A stretch of DNA of 64,000 bases from Hoeflea_A sp965216535 (GTDB taxonomy: Bacteria > Pseudomonadota > Alphaproteobacteria > Rhizobiales > Rhizobiaceae), in the NCBI GenBank assembly GCA_965216535.1, contig OZ244175.1, positions 3,596,001-3,660,000 of the forward strand. Direction: 5' to 3'. The notes below the pieces were generated by a model. It made no database searches. It was not told the DNA's origin and worked only from the letters and a program-made list of their open reading frames with translations. Each line of letters opens with the position of its first letter. Within the stretch, counting starts at the first letter, position 1. The position numbers and the translations under genes were made by a program. Below, in pieces: positions 63,599-64,000 of this stretch.

Positions 63599-64000
63599 AT
63601 GCAAATGTCGCATCACATGTTCGACCACGGCGACATCCGTCTGCACTATGCGGCAATGGGCGATCCGGCTGCGCCGCTGCTCCTGTGCCTGCATGGCTTT
63701 CCGGAATACTGGGGTGCGTGGCGAGATGTCATGCCACTTCTTGCGAAACGGTTCCGGGTGGTGGCGCCTGACCAGCGCGGGTTTGGCCGATCCTCCAAGC
63801 CTGAAGGGGTGGACGCCTACCAGACGCGTCATCTTTCTGCGGACATGGTCGCTTTGGCGGACGAACTGTCCGCGGACCGGCCCTATCTGCTGTTCGGCCA
63901 TGATTGGGGTGCGTCCGTCGCCTACGCCGTGGCCTTTCGCGATGTCGACCGGCTGTCCGGTCTGGTCATTGCCAACGGCGTCCACCCGGTTCCGTTCCAG
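63599..64000 (+). CDS. Alpha/beta hydrolase, epoxide-hydrolase/dehalogenase-like (partial)
   Basis: 134 codons to the right edge. The oxyanion motif CLHGFPEYWGAW, the loop VVAPDQRGFGRSSKP and the nucleophile elbow FGHDWGASVAY are present. Asp, not Ser, is the nucleophile, which is the mark of epoxide hydrolases and haloalkane or haloacetate dehalogenases. The cap domain and the catalytic His lie beyond the window, so the reaction cannot be decided. ATG 63599 chosen; ATG 63605 is also possible. Confidence 0.87.
   Translation, partial: MQMSHHMFDHGDIRLHYAAMGDPAAPLLLCLHGFPEYWGAWRDVMPLLAKRFRVVAPDQRGFGRSSKPEGVDAYQTRHLSADMVALADELSADRPYLLFGHDWGASVAYAVAFRDVDRLSGLVIANGVHPVPFQ

Overview
The window is 64 kb of GC-rich chromosomal DNA from an alphaproteobacterium, most likely of the order Hyphomicrobiales (Rhizobiales). 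Three things point there: a CckA hybrid kinase, a large growth-pole-ring-type coiled-coil protein typical of polar-growing Rhizobiales, and an alphaproteobacterial DksA that has lost most of its zinc-finger cysteines. No rRNA, tRNA, CRISPR array or prophage was recognised. The only mobile element is one complete IS1182-type insertion sequence.

Layout. 1-5512 (minus) is the N-terminal 1837 codons of a giant mosaic surface protein that runs off the left edge; a regulatory gap with two pairs of 21-bp-spaced repeats separates it from an AraC regulator. 7.0-11.9 kb holds an FAD oxidoreductase, a TSUP permease, an MFS transporter and a DUF2865 protein. 12-15.2 kb (minus) holds malic enzyme and a divergent SDR. 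15.3-20.4 kb (plus) is a lipid-envelope block: an LpxH-like phosphoesterase and an MlaE/MlaF/MlaD/auxiliary-lipoprotein transporter. The IS element (20473-21983) sits in the terminator between that operon and the 2227-residue growth-pole-ring-like protein. 29-32.8 kb holds a degenerate Hpt protein, a [2Fe-2S] ferredoxin with its reductase, and folP-folB-folK. 33-40.5 kb holds small regulators, the YcjX/YcjF pair, SixA, an amine/amino-acid oxidase, DksA and a FliO-like protein. 41-44.3 kb holds cckA and an OmpA lipoprotein. 44.4-46.7 kb is a pseudouridine catabolic operon.

The metabolic centre is 46884-56146 (minus), a tightly packed seven-gene serine-cycle operon: sgaA-mtkA-mtkB-hpr-ppc-glyA-mcl. 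Several junctions overlap by one base. Together the products turn glyoxylate, glycine, C1-tetrahydrofolate and bicarbonate into malate, then malyl-CoA, then acetyl-CoA and glyoxylate. No glycerate kinase, mtdA or fch is present. The operon is divergent from a LuxR-type regulator with an atypical receiver domain, and the shared promoter region carries five copies of a GGGTA-core motif. Housekeeping genes recA, alaS and icd follow, with an APH-family kinase, and a partial alpha/beta hydrolase closes the window.

The best leads are: the serine-cycle operon with its putative operator array and atypical regulator; the 21-bp-spaced repeat pairs between the adhesin and the AraC gene; the IS that duplicated a whole terminator hairpin; and a CtrA-like box in front of an Hpt protein whose phospho-accepting histidine is an arginine. 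All calls rest on reading the sequence; no database search was run.
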